A DNA stretch of 57,354 nucleotides from Acidobacteriota bacterium (GCA_030650395.1 JAUSDY010000012.1:1-57354); one strand, 5' to 3'. Shown: positions 6,939 through 14,820, counted from the first letter of the stretch. The notes: a model not told the origin generated them from the sequence alone. Numbers and translations: made by a program.

Positions 6939-9737
6939 TCACAGTAAGCCCACTCGAAATAAACCCCTGCCCGCCCTGCGCTGCGGTTGGTTGACGCCCT
7001 GGCGCCGTGGAGTTGAACCCCACGATTGACGTTCCCCCTGGCCGCCCCCGAACAGGTTTCCGGCCCCGTTCCCATACCGGAGAAGGAAACGCTGGCCGTC
7101 GGCGGTGACGTTCCACTGGTGGCGAACCGGATCTCGAGAGTTTGCATAGCTAATCGCACCAAACAGCCGGCGCGGGATGCCGGCTTCGATCCCTGCCCCG
7201 AGCTTGAGGTCCACGGCCATCACTCCGTCGTCGGGCGCTCGATAGAAGATCTCCTTGCCGTCTTTTCTCCAGCGCGGCTGGCCGCCGCCGCCGATGGCCG
7301 AGATCCGCTGTTTCTGATCGAGGGCCGGAAACGAGAGCACATACACCTCGAAGGTGCCCGATTCGTTGGAGGTGTAGGCGAGCCATTTCCCGTCGTACGA
7401 AAACTGCGGCTCGTCCTTCCGATAGGGCCCCGTGACCACCGGGATCGGCTTCTTGTCGCCGCCGGACACCGGGAGGACGTAGAGATCCTCGAACGCATCC
7501 TGTCCAAGCTTGTAGGCGATGTACTTGCCATCCTTGGACCAGTCTTCCACCATCTCGTTGCTCGACGAGTTCAGGAGCGGTGTTTCTGGCCCGACACCGT
7601 TGGCGTTCTTGACGTAGACATCCGCATTCCCTTTCCGGTACGTCGTGAAGGCAATGCGGTCGCCTGTAGGAGACCAGACCGGGTTGAGGTCATCCGCCGG
7701 GTCCAGCGTCAACTTGGTCGGAACGCCAGCGCGTTCCCAATCGATCACCCAGATATCCGCGCCGGCCCCGTCCTGCCGCGTGATCGCGACGAACTTCGCA
7801 TCTGGCGAGAGGTCGATGTCCCCATACGCACCCTGTTCTCCGGCCAATCCCAGTTGTCTGCCGCTGCGGTCTCTCCAGCCGAACGTGGCATTTGGGGCCG
7901 TGATTTGTGCCCTGCCAGACCCACCCAGCGCCGTCGCCCCTCCGCCCTGAAAATAGAGGAGCACGCCGTTTTGCGACACATCGAAATGGCCGCGCCCGTT
8001 CGCGCTGCTGAAACCAAGCTGGTCCGCGATGTGGACCGGGTCCCCGGCGAGCGCCAACGTGTCAGCGTTGAACGGCTGTGCGAAGAGCGTGGACTCGCGG
8101 TGGAACACCAGGTAACCAGGAGATGCGTAAGCGGCATTCGATTCAGCCGCCATCAGCTTCGTCTTCTCCTGCGACCCGAGGGTACCGGCGAACACCGCGC
8201 GATTGGCGGCCTCTCCCGACCACGCCAGGTACACGTAGCGACGTCCGTCGGGCAGAAACGACGGCCAGAAGTGACCGGTCTCCGGCTTTTCGACGGTCGT
8301 GATCGCTTCGGGCTTTCCGCCCTCCGCCGACACGCGGAACAGACCCTTGGCCGATCCGAAGACGATGGTGCCTTCGGCGTTCCACGCGCCGCCGGCGAAG
8401 CCCGGCGCCTCGCCGAGGTCCTTGGGCGCGCCGCCCGCGGCGTCTACTCGCTTCAACCGACCGCCGGCCGCATAGGCGATCGTGTTGCTGTCGGGAGACC
8501 AGAACGGCAGCGACGCATCGTCGGTACCGCCAAGCTTGCGGAACGTGGTGGAACCGACCGGGCGAACGAACAGCGATGCTGGTTCCTGGGTATTGGGGCG
8601 GGCGACAAGCGCGACGGTTTGCCCATCCGGAGAAAGCGCGATGTCGGCATCGCTCAACCCGGCGACGGGGATGCGGAACTGGAACGCCTCCGATTCCTGC
8701 GAGCCTCGCAAGTACAACACGGCGGGCCAGGCCATGACGGCCATCAGCACCAGCGCGGCCGCCAGGACCAACGAGAGCCGCTTGTCGAGGCCGCGGGCGG
8801 CCACCGGCGGAGCGCCCGACACACCGCCTCCGGCGACCCATCGGAGCTGCAGCGCGAGGTCGTGCGCGGTCTGCCAGCGGTCGTCGGGATCTTTCGCCAG
8901 GCATCGCTTCGCCACATGATCCAGCGCCGGCGAGGCGGCGGGCTGCGCCGTCGAGAGCGGATCGAGCTCGAGCGTGGCGATGGCGGTGATGAGCATCGCG
9001 CGGTTCTTCCCCTCGAACGCTTTGGTGCCCGTGACCATCTCGTGCAGCACGGAGCCGAACGCGAAGATGTCGGTCCGCGCGTCGGCCTCGGCGCCTTCAA
9101 TCTGTTCGGGCGCCATGTACTGCAGCGTGCCGACCATCATGCCCGGCGAGGTGGCGTCCGCGCGCGGCCGCACGACTCCTGTTGGTGCCGAGGGAGTCGA
9201 TGCGGGCTTTACGGGCGCCGTCAGTTTCGCCAAGCCAAAGTCGAGCAGCTTTGGCCCGCTCGGCGTCAGCATCACATTCGACGGCTTGAGGTCGCGGTGC
9301 ACGATGCCCATGCGGTGCGCCTTGTCGAGCGCGTCGGCAATCGCGACCGCCACCTTCAGGGCCTCATCGAGCGGCAACGCGCCTTTTTCCAGACGTTGCG
9401 CCAGCGTCTTGCCCTCGAGGTACTCCATCACGAGGAAGTCGATCGCCTGCGCTGCGCTGGCCTGCCCCGGGTCTGTCGTGCCAGTCGACGGGACGTCCCG
9501 GCCGATGTCGTGGAGCGTGCAGATGTGGGGATGGGTCAGCGACGCGATGGTTCGCGCTTCGCGGTCGAAGCGCTCTTTCATGTCGGGATGCCCCTCCCAA
9601 TACGGCTGGAGCACCTTGATGGCGACGGTGCGGTTCAGCCGCGTGTCGGACGCTTTGTAGACTTCGCCCATGCCGCCTGCCCCGATCGGGGCGACGATTT
9701 CGTAGGGACCAAGTCGAGTTCCAACTTCAAGAGCCAA
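6939..9737 (-). CDS. Membrane Ser/Thr protein kinase with TolB-like propeller, C-terminus frameshifted
   Basis: A 932-residue paralogue of the next kinase. It starts at TTG 9737 (LALEVGTRLGPYEI), with GGAG seven bases upstream and no in-frame ATG that keeps the full N-lobe. Motifs are IGAGGMGEVYKA, VAIKVLQ, HRDLKPSNVML, LLDFGLAK and the APE region MAPEQIEGAEADARTDIFAFG. A membrane helix sits at about 325-345 and is followed by propeller repeats (SPDG, SYDGKWLAYTSN). After DGQRFLLRYGNG the frame turns low-complexity (QGERQSWGSTPRRQG). The alternative frame gives SSGLTVIRGWTKAAAAAPLK and a TAG at 6895, matching the sister kinase's SGLTV ending. So the last ~40 codons look frameshifted somewhere in 6960-7070, in a stretch with GGGGG runs. 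A real indel or a sequencing error are both possible. Confidence 0.9.
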   Translation of the reverse strand: MALEVGTRLGPYEIVAPIGAGGMGEVYKASDTRLNRTVAIKVLQPYWEGHPDMKERFDREARTIASLTHPHICTLHDIGRDVPSTGTTDPGQASAAQAIDFLVMEYLEGKTLAQRLEKGALPLDEALKVAVAIADALDKAHRMGIVHRDLKPSNVMLTPSGPKLLDFGLAKLTAPVKPASTPSAPTGVVRPRADATSPGMMVGTLQYMAPEQIEGAEADARTDIFAFGSVLHEMVTGTKAFEGKNRAMLITAIATLELDPLSTAQPAASPALDHVAKRCLAKDPDDRWQTAHDLALQLRWVAGGGVSGAPPVAARGLDKRLSLVLAAALVLMAVMAWPAVLYLRGSQESEAFQFRIPVAGLSDADIALSPDGQTVALVARPNTQEPASLFVRPVGSTTFRKLGGTDDASLPFWSPDSNTIAYAAGGRLKRVDAAGGAPKDLGEAPGFAGGAWNAEGTIVFGSAKGLFRVSAEGGKPEAITTVEKPETGHFWPSFLPDGRRYVYLAWSGEAANRAVFAGTLGSQEKTKLMAAESNAAYASPGYLVFHRESTLFAQPFNADTLALAGDPVHIADQLGFSSANGRGHFDVSQNGVLLYFQGGGATALGGSGRAQITAPNATFGWRDRSGRQLGLAGEQGAYGDIDLSPDAKFVAITRQDGAGADIWVIDWERAGVPTKLTLDPADDLNPVWSPTGDRIAFTTYRKGNADVYVKNANGVGPETPLLNSSSNEMVEDWSKDGKYIAYKLGQDAFEDLYVLPVSGGDKKPIPVVTGPYRKDEPQFSYDGKWLAYTSNESGTFEVYVLSFPALDQKQRISAIGGGGQPRWRKDGKEIFYRAPDDGVMAVDLKLGAGIEAGIPRRLFGAISYANSRDPVRHQWNVTADGQRFLLRYGNGAGNLFGGGQGERQSWGSTPRRQGVNQPQRRAGRGLFRVGLL

Positions 9738-9778
9738 TGACTGTCTCCATGGGATTAAACCGCAGCGGCGCCATTATA

Positions 9779-9803
9779 AGGGTGCCTAGAGGGTAGGCAC
9801 CCT
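9779..9803. terminator. Hairpin after vapC
   Basis: AGGGTGCCTA and TAGGCACCCT form a perfect 10-bp stem around GAGGG, a few bases beyond the vapC stop at 9811. On the minus strand it is followed by TTATAAT, which may be the -10 box of the kinase starting at 9737. Confidence 0.6.
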
Positions 9804-9810
9804 GTATTTG

Positions 9811-10218
9811 TCACTCGAACGGGTTGAGCGCCCGGAGGCCGGCCTTCTTGAAATCGCGTGTGTTTCTCGTGACCATGGTCAGGTCGTGTTGGAGCGCCGT
9901 GGCCGCAATCATCCCATCCAGCAGCGGCATCGTCGCCCCTTTCCGCTTCAAGTCCACCACGAGTTTGGCCCAACGCCGGCTGATCGTCGCGTCCCATGGA
10001 AGGCACTCGATGGTCTGCACGAGCGCCTCAAACCATTGTTCGAGTTGTCTCTGCTTGCGCCCGCGCGGCAGCGCCAGGATGCCGATCGACAGTTCTCCCA
10101 GGATGATGGAGTCCACGACCAGCGTCGCTTCGTTGGTGCTCAACCAGTCGAGAACCTTGGCGCTGGGCGCCGGCTTGGTCGCCTCGCTGAGCACGTTGGC
10201 ATCGACCAGGTACGTCAT
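9811..10218 (-). CDS. vapC: VapC-type PIN-domain toxin
   Basis: A 135-residue PIN nuclease, expected to be a Mg-dependent RNase held in check by its partner. I choose ATG 10218 (MTYLVDANVLSEATK), which overlaps the antitoxin stop by ATGA. Longer starts lie inside the antitoxin gene. Acidic residues of the PIN site are visible: D7 in LVDANVLSE, E in DSIILGELSIGILAL, D in LLDGMIAATALQHDL, and the closing VTRNTRDFKKAGLRALNPFE. The length is typical. It is translationally coupled to vapB. A complete PIN core means it is probably active. Confidence 0.93.
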   Translation of the reverse strand: MTYLVDANVLSEATKPAPSAKVLDWLSTNEATLVVDSIILGELSIGILALPRGRKQRQLEQWFEALVQTIECLPWDATISRRWAKLVVDLKRKGATMPLLDGMIAATALQHDLTMVTRNTRDFKKAGLRALNPFE

Positions 10219-10463
10219 CCGAGTCTGGGCACATGGATGTCGTCGGTCGTGTCGCTGCGGTCCACCGGCGTGAACCAACCCTTAACCGGGCACGCGAGCA
10301 GCAATTTGACCAAGCCTTCATTGCGCCGCCGCGTTCGCTTCAGCCGGTATTCGCCGCTGTCGATCCGTTCGACATCGAATTCCTGCCCTGGCCGAACCCC
10401 ATCCCGCTGCCGGAATTCGGCGGGGAGCACGATCTGACCCTTGGTGGACACCGTGGTTCTCAT
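10215..10463 (-). CDS. vapB: VapB-type antitoxin, SpoVT/AbrB fold
   Basis: An 82-residue protein whose N-terminus MRTTVSTKGQIVLPAEFRQRDGVRPGQEFDVE is a swapped-hairpin AbrB/MazE DNA-binding domain. The C-terminal half (GLVKLLLACPVKGWFTPVDRSD) probably wraps the PIN toxin. This family usually represses its own operon. Here a GTAAGA-N5-TCTTAC inverted repeat overlies the -10 box immediately upstream. The -10 box ends 6 nt before the ATG, so the message is likely leaderless. Confidence 0.92.
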   Translation of the reverse strand: MRTTVSTKGQIVLPAEFRQRDGVRPGQEFDVERIDSGEYRLKRTRRRNEGLVKLLLACPVKGWFTPVDRSDTTDDIHVPRLG

Positions 10464-10498
10464 CTAGGTAAGATACGGTCTTACACCACGGCTGTCAA
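10464..10498 (-). promoter_or_regulatory. vapBC promoter with overlapping operator
   Basis: On the minus strand, TTGACA (10498-10493), a 17-nt spacer and TATCTT (10475-10470) form a near-consensus promoter. The predicted transcription start falls at or next to the ATG at 10463. The inverted repeat GTAAGA (10468-10473) / TCTTAC (10479-10484) covers the -10 region. That is where an AbrB-type antitoxin or its toxin complex would block polymerase. Binding itself is inferred. Confidence 0.75.
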
Positions 10499-10525
10499 CA
10501 TCGCCACCCCTGCGTTCTCGGACCG

Positions 10526-10810
10526 CTAGCGGCCGTTGCTCGTCCGGGCCGTCGGCGCGCCCATGAACGGCCGCAGCAGCGCGGACCAGACGGCGTAGCC
10601 CTGTGGCGACAAGTGCAGACCGTCTTCAACGAACAGCTCGGGCCGCGGCTTCTCGTCCCAGCCGAGCATCGCCTGGTCGACGTCGATGAACACGAGACGG
10701 TCGTCGCGTTCGCAGTAGGCGCGCATCAAGGCGTTGGCCTTGCGCATGCGATCGACCATTTTCCACCGCAGCAGGCTCGGCTTGATGCCGGGCGGCGGAG
10801 AATCGCATGG
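10526..10810 (-). pseudogene. SGNH/GDSL hydrolase, C-terminal half only
   Basis: The translation has PPGIKPSLLRWKMVDRMRKANALMRAY, then DDRLVFIDVDQAML, ELFVEDGLHLSPQGYAVWSALLRPFM. This is the last third of an SGNH esterase, with the DGLHLSPQGY block carrying the catalytic Asp and His. The N-terminal GDS block with the nucleophile Ser and the Asn block are missing. Upstream sequence turns into GGTGCC repeats at about 10876. It cannot be catalytic as read and is a remnant. Confidence 0.75.
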
Positions 10811-10875
10811 GAGCCCTCCTCGAACGTTGGAACGCGGAGAATCTCCCGGAACTCTAGCACCTTCCATGAGTGTTG

Positions 10876-10948
10876 CCGGTGCCAAGGGTGCCAGGGGTGC
10901 CTAAGGTGCCAAAGGGTTGGTGCCGGGTGCCGGTGCGCGACACCCGCC
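10876..10948 (+). repeat. GGTGCC word repeat, left member of an inverted pair
   Basis: Units GGTGCCAAG, GGTGCCAGG, GGTGCCTAA, GGTGCCAAAGGGTTGG follow each other. Positions 10905-10926 are the exact reverse complement of 11545-11566, so this copy and the next bracket the four-helix-bundle gene in opposite orientation. Confidence 0.8.
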
Positions 10949-11380
10949 CTACTCCTGGCCCCACGTTGGATCTTCCAGCTTCGCCTTCGGTAGATACCGC
11001 GGTGGCGGCGGGTCAGGCGTTGATTCCAGGTATCGAATCAAACCGCTCGCCGCCTTGATCGCGCGACGCGCCGTGTGTTCGCCTTGAATGAACTCCTCAT
11101 CGGTCATCAACTTCAGGTCGCGGGCGTCAATGAAGTGGTTGATGACTTCAGCCTCGGACCCCTTTGCGATTCGCACGTACTGTGCAAACGGTTTGTGGAA
11201 GAACCGGGCAAAGCCCTCGGCGATGTTTCGCGGACCTGAGCGCGCAGAATCGCTCAATTGATCGCAGAACTTATATCGACGAGCGACCTCTGGCTTTGCC
11301 AGCAACGCATCTGCCAGCAACTTCAATTCGCGCGCCAGTTGCCAGGCGACGATCTCTCTGAAGTCTTTGAATCCAGCCAT
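10949..11380 (-). CDS. Four-helix-bundle protein, 23S rRNA IVP family
   Basis: A 143-residue protein starting MAGFKDFREIVAWQLARELK, with LSDSARSGPRNIAEGFARF and FAQYVRIAKGSEAEVINHFIDARDL. These are hallmarks of the S23/IVP four-helix-bundle family, first seen in 23S rRNA intervening sequences and now common as free genes of unknown role. The usual length is about 115-130, so the Pro-rich tail (TPDPPPPRYLPKAKLEDP) is an extra. It is flanked by inverted copies of the GGTGCC repeat. No rRNA is near. The biochemical role is unknown. Confidence 0.88.
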   Translation of the reverse strand: MAGFKDFREIVAWQLARELKLLADALLAKPEVARRYKFCDQLSDSARSGPRNIAEGFARFFHKPFAQYVRIAKGSEAEVINHFIDARDLKLMTDEEFIQGEHTARRAIKAASGLIRYLESTPDPPPPRYLPKAKLEDPTWGQE

Positions 11381-11504
11381 GCCGACACTTCCTGCAATCG
11401 GCTAGCCCAGCCCCGATCTGTGTTTTTGGGCGCAGTCTCAAGGGTGATGGTTTGATCGATCGCAGTTTCTTCAATACCGCGCTCGAAGAGCGATCGCGTT
11501 TTCT

Positions 11505-11594
11505 GCACTGGCACTGGCACCCGCACCGAGACTGGCACCGGGCACCGGCACCAACCCTTTGGCACCCCTTGGCACCGTTGGCACCGTTGGCACC
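11505..11594 (-). repeat. GGTGCC word repeat, right member of an inverted pair
   Basis: On the minus strand GGTGCCAAC recurs three times, followed by GGGGTGCCAAAGGGTTGG and GGTGCCGG words. It begins just after the stop of the gene at 11599. It is the inverted partner of 10876-10948, with a 22-bp perfect match at 11545-11566. I see no confident gene in 11381-11504. Confidence 0.8.
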
Positions 11595-11598
11595 TTCG

Positions 11599-12411
11599 TC
11601 AGTACAGCACCTTTCCCTCGCCGAGCTTCTGAACGAGGTTCCGATAGTGGGAGATGATCAGGTCTCGGCGCTTCATGACGGCGCGGACTTCGCCGGGCGA
11701 CAGGTATCCCTTTGTGGCAGTGGTCAACGCGTCAGCCGTCAGCCCTTCCATCTTGGCGAGCAATGCCCGATCGGCCCGCTCGAGCTCGAGCGGCCGAATC
11801 GTGTCCTGCAAACGAAAAGCGCGCGTGAAATCGATCGTGATGATCCGCCACTCCGGCGAGATCAGCACGTTGGTGAGGTTGCGGTCGTTGTCCCGCACCA
11901 GCTCCATGAACACGCGCTGGCGGTACATGTCGTTGTTCCATGCCGTCGGGTTCGGCGGCTGGATCTTTTTCTTCAGCCGCTCCCCTTCGTTCATCAGGTT
12001 ATCCATCCACCAGGCGAGCGCGCCGGTCTTGCCGTCGTAGCGATACTCGATCGTCGGGGGCATCATCTCGGCGAGTCCAAGCAGCTCGGCGATTCGTACG
12101 GCAGCGATGTTGTACTTCCACGAGTCGACGAAATTCATCTCCGGCTTGCCGGAATCGGGCGTGAACAAGTGTTTGCGCTCGTCGATCGGCTGAAACACCG
12201 CGTCGTGTTTCAAGGTCCCGTCCGACAGCGTCAGGCGCGACGGCCTGGTCACGCCGCTCGGGGTGCTGCGGTCGCCCACGACCTTGGCGGTGCGCATGAA
12301 GGCTTCGATCTGTTCGCGCGTGACGGGCGCCTGGGCAGTGAGGGGCGCCTGGGCAGCGAGCGGCGAGACGAGGCTTACGCTCAGAGCAAGGACGGCGAGG
12401 CATTTGCGCAT
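11599..12411 (-). CDS. Secreted protein with kinase-like DRN motif, unknown function
   Basis: A 270-residue protein with a signal peptide (MRKCLAVLALSVSLVSPLAAQ). I start at ATG 12411, where a -10-like TATACG sits 6 nt upstream; a longer frame to 12603 would overlap mobA. The C-terminal half reads RQRVFMELVRDNDRNLTNVLISPEWRIITIDFTRAFR. That D-N-D-R-N-x-x-N ... I-D-F pattern recalls the catalytic and metal-binding loops of HipA, Fam20 and PI3/4-kinase-like folds. The likeness is motif level only. WKYNIAAVRIAELLGLAEMMPPTIEYRYDG is the preceding conserved-looking block. I cannot name a substrate. It is divergent from mobA with 39 bp between them. Confidence 0.75.
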   Translation of the reverse strand: MRKCLAVLALSVSLVSPLAAQAPLTAQAPVTREQIEAFMRTAKVVGDRSTPSGVTRPSRLTLSDGTLKHDAVFQPIDERKHLFTPDSGKPEMNFVDSWKYNIAAVRIAELLGLAEMMPPTIEYRYDGKTGALAWWMDNLMNEGERLKKKIQPPNPTAWNNDMYRQRVFMELVRDNDRNLTNVLISPEWRIITIDFTRAFRLQDTIRPLELERADRALLAKMEGLTADALTTATKGYLSPGEVRAVMKRRDLIISHYRNLVQKLGEGKVLY

Positions 12412-12417
12412 GCCACC

Positions 12418-12444
12418 CGTATACCACAGGCGACGCCTTAGAAT
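12418..12444. promoter_or_regulatory. Back-to-back -10 boxes of two leaderless genes
   Basis: On the minus strand TATACG (12423-12418) stands 6 nt before ATG 12411. On the plus strand TAGAAT (12439-12444) stands 6 nt before GTG 12451. Both genes appear to start transcription at their first codon. No -35 consensus is evident, and each would lie in or next to the other promoter. Confidence 0.5.
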
Positions 12445-12450
12445 GACTCC

Positions 12451-13074
12451 GTGACCACCGGTGGCATCGTGTTGTGCGGAGGAAAGTCGACCCGAATGGG
12501 CGTGCCCAAAGCCACGCTGCCCTTCGGTCCCGAGACCATGCTGCAGCGCGTGGTACGGCTGCTCGGCACCGTCGTCTCCCCCATCGTCGTCGTCGCGGCC
12601 CACGGGCAGTCGCTGCCGGCACTGCCGGATGAGGTCATTGTCACGCGCGATGAGCGGGAGGCGCGGGGACCGCTTGAAGGATTGCGCGCCGGCTTGAAAG
12701 CGCTCCCGGAGTCCGTAGCGGCGGCTTACGTGACGAGCTGCGACGTGCCGTTGCTGGTACCCGCGTTCGTGGAGCGGATGATCGAACTAATGGGCGATCA
12801 CGACATCGCGGTCATGGAAGTCGACGGCTTCCCCCATCCCCTCTCGGCGGTCTACCGGCGCGACACGCTTCCGCATGTCGAATCGCTGCTGGCGAATGAC
12901 CGGTTGCGGCCGGTGTTCCTGTTCGATACCGTGCGCACGCGCCGCGTGCAGCCGGCGGAAATGACCGTCGTCGATCCGGAGCTCCGAACGCTGCGGAACC
13001 TCAACACGCACGAGGACTACCTGGCGGCGCTAAAAGAAGGCAGAAGGCAAAAGGCAGAAGGCAAAATCGACTGA
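12451..13074 (+). CDS. mobA: Molybdenum cofactor guanylyltransferase MobA
   Basis: MobA joins GMP to molybdopterin to give the MGD cofactor needed by the formate dehydrogenase 4 kb away. A GTG start gives MTTGGIVLCGGKSTRMGVPKATLPFG, the nucleotidyltransferase loop (LCGGKSTRMG) with the conserved Lys. AYVTSCDVPLL holds the Mg-binding Asp, and GPLEGLRAGL is the guanine-site region. The 207-residue length is normal. The last codons (KEGRRQKAEGKID) are written by an AAGGCAGAAGGCA repeat that has entered the gene end, so the natural C-terminus was probably shorter. It is leaderless by promoter spacing and converges with the AOR operon. Confidence 0.93.
   Translation: MTTGGIVLCGGKSTRMGVPKATLPFGPETMLQRVVRLLGTVVSPIVVVAAHGQSLPALPDEVIVTRDEREARGPLEGLRAGLKALPESVAAAYVTSCDVPLLVPAFVERMIELMGDHDIAVMEVDGFPHPLSAVYRRDTLPHVESLLANDRLRPVFLFDTVRTRRVQPAEMTVVDPELRTLRNLNTHEDYLAALKEGRRQKAEGKID
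13032..13070 (+). repeat. AAGGCAGAAGGCA repeat at the mobA end
   Basis: AAGGCAGAAGGCAAA is repeated two to three times and lies inside the last 13 mobA codons. It is another word family of the post-stop type, here just before the stop codon. Confidence 0.65.
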
Positions 13075-13080
13075 CGGCGT

Positions 13081-14811
13081 CTACCAGCCGCGTTGGCGGT
13101 GGTATTCCGCCACCAATGCGTCGAGCCGCTCGAGGCTGAGGTGCGCCGCCGCATCGTTGGGCAGCGGGGTGTTGAGAAACCGTTCGGGCAGCGTATCTTC
13201 CGCCGGTGTCCATCCCGCGAGCAGATTGAACTGCCGCTTGGCGGCGACGATGCGCGTGGCGGTCTCGCGCAGCTCGCCGGCGGTCACGTCCCACCCCGTG
13301 ACGCTCTGCAGCATTGCGGCCGCCTCGGCGTGGAAATCGTCGAACACGCCGCGCAGGAACTTGCAGATGATCAGCGAGTCCATCAATGCCGCCCGATCCT
13401 CGGTGTCGATCGCATGACGCACCGCATCCAGCGTCACGTGGCGGCGATCGACCTTGTCCGAAAAGTCGACCTCGTAGGCGCCGCTGCGATTGTGGTCGGC
13501 GCCGCGCGCGCCCACGGCAAACCCGAGCGCCATCGTCTGCAGCGCCCTCGGCTCGTAGCCGGGCATCTCGAGGCCCTTGACCTGCGGCGCAATCGCGATG
13601 CTGTCGTGACCGATCGCGTGAGCCGCGCGACGGCTGCCGTCGGCCAGCAGATGGCCAAGCCCGTGACGTGATCCAATCAGCTCGATGGCGTGCAGCAGCG
13701 CGGCGCCGCTGCCGAACGTCAGCCACGGCTCGTCGAGCCATCCCCGCTCGACGCACTCCATGGCAAACGCGATCGTCCCTCCCGTGCTGATGGTATCGAG
13801 GCCGAGCTCGTCGCATCGCTGTGACGCTCGCAGAACGACGTCGGCATCGCCAATCCCGCAGAGCGATCCCAGCGCGAACAGGCTTTCATACTCGACGCGT
13901 ACGTGCCCGTCGTCGCCGACGGCGTAGATGTGCTCGCAGCCGATCGTGCACGCCACACAACTGTCGCGGGTCTTCGCACGCGTGGTGCTCAGCTGCTCCG
14001 GTGAGAGGCTTTCCGCTTCGTCGAACGTGCCGCTCTGGAAGTTTCGCGTCGGCAGGGCGCCGAAGCGGTTGAACGTCAGCAGATTGGTCGCGGTGCCGAG
14101 GTCGCGGTATTTCTCCGTCGCGGGACCGAACGATCGCTTCGACAGGTCCTTGCTGATCGCCGTCAACTCGCGCGGATGCGCCCACTCGGCGCGCTGCGTT
14201 CCCCTCAGGGCGATCGCCTTGATGTTCTTGGCACCCAGCACGGCCCCGCTGCCGCCGCGGCCGGCATGGCGGCCGTCGTGCGAGATGGTGGCGTAGCGGA
14301 CCAGGCGCTCGCCCGCGGGGCCAATTGCTGCGATCCGGAAACTCGCTCCAAGGCGTGATCTGAGTTCCGCCTCGGTCGCCTGGCAGGTCTTGCCGGCACA
14401 TTCAGCCGCAGGCTCCACACGGACCAGGCCGTCATCGATGACGAGGACCGAGAGCTCGTGGGCGCGGCCGACGATGACGAGGGCGTCGCAACCGCAGCTC
14501 TTGCCCGCAATGGCAAAACCGCTGCTGGCGAGCGAATCGTTGATGCGATCGGTCAACGGGCTCTTGCTCACCACGGCAAACTTCGCCGAGGTGGTCAGCG
14601 GACTGCCGACCAGAGGGCTGAAGGCAAACACCAGGGGAGCTTCAGGGTCGAGCGGATCGAGATGCGCGCAGCCTGCGTCGAGCAGCAGCCGGACACCGAG
14701 GCCGCTGCCGCCGATGAACTGGCGCAGCACCGCGTCGGCCAGCGGCACACGCTCAACGCTGCCGCGGGACACATCGATTCGGAGGTAGCAGCCGTGGTAA
14801 CCGAACGGCAT
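13081..14811 (-). CDS. Aldehyde ferredoxin oxidoreductase family enzyme
   Basis: A 576-residue member of the tungsten/molybdenum bis-pterin AOR family, which interconverts aldehydes and carboxylates with ferredoxin-type electrons. It opens GYHGCYLRIDVSRGSVERVPL and has FIGGSGLGVRLLLD, SPLVGSPLTTSAKFAVVSKSPLT and GRGGSGAVLGAKNIKAIAL, all AOR N-domain signatures. The [4Fe-4S] site is CVACTIGC (about residues 284-291) with a distal Cys in LIICKFLRG (near 482). GARGADHNRSG and the LGLDTIS pterin loop are also present. The start has CGGGAG upstream. The MoaD-like gene ends 9 nt before it, so the two are cotranscribed. The substrate is unknown, and W versus Mo cannot be told from sequence. Confidence 0.93.
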   Translation of the reverse strand: MPFGYHGCYLRIDVSRGSVERVPLADAVLRQFIGGSGLGVRLLLDAGCAHLDPLDPEAPLVFAFSPLVGSPLTTSAKFAVVSKSPLTDRINDSLASSGFAIAGKSCGCDALVIVGRAHELSVLVIDDGLVRVEPAAECAGKTCQATEAELRSRLGASFRIAAIGPAGERLVRYATISHDGRHAGRGGSGAVLGAKNIKAIALRGTQRAEWAHPRELTAISKDLSKRSFGPATEKYRDLGTATNLLTFNRFGALPTRNFQSGTFDEAESLSPEQLSTTRAKTRDSCVACTIGCEHIYAVGDDGHVRVEYESLFALGSLCGIGDADVVLRASQRCDELGLDTISTGGTIAFAMECVERGWLDEPWLTFGSGAALLHAIELIGSRHGLGHLLADGSRRAAHAIGHDSIAIAPQVKGLEMPGYEPRALQTMALGFAVGARGADHNRSGAYEVDFSDKVDRRHVTLDAVRHAIDTEDRAALMDSLIICKFLRGVFDDFHAEAAAMLQSVTGWDVTAGELRETATRIVAAKRQFNLLAGWTPAEDTLPERFLNTPLPNDAAAHLSLERLDALVAEYHRQRGW

Positions 14812-14820
14812 CAGCTCCCG

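Noticed and set aside
6848-7162. 105-codon N-terminal extension of the first kinase
   Set aside because: It overlaps the end of the neighbouring kinase and the repeat spacer; the Gly-loop start MALAEGTRLGPYEI with a ribosome site is the family norm.
7026-9740. 904-codon open frame on the plus strand
   Set aside because: It is the exact shadow of the kinase gene on the other strand, has no recognisable domain, and reads as Arg/Gly/Val-rich antisense.
11323-11565. 80-codon minus frame starting in the GGTGCC repeat
   Set aside because: Its first 25 residues are repeat-coded and its end overlaps the start of the four-helix-bundle gene in another frame. The middle (GIEETAIDQTITLETAPKN) looks somewhat protein-like, so a remnant cannot be excluded.
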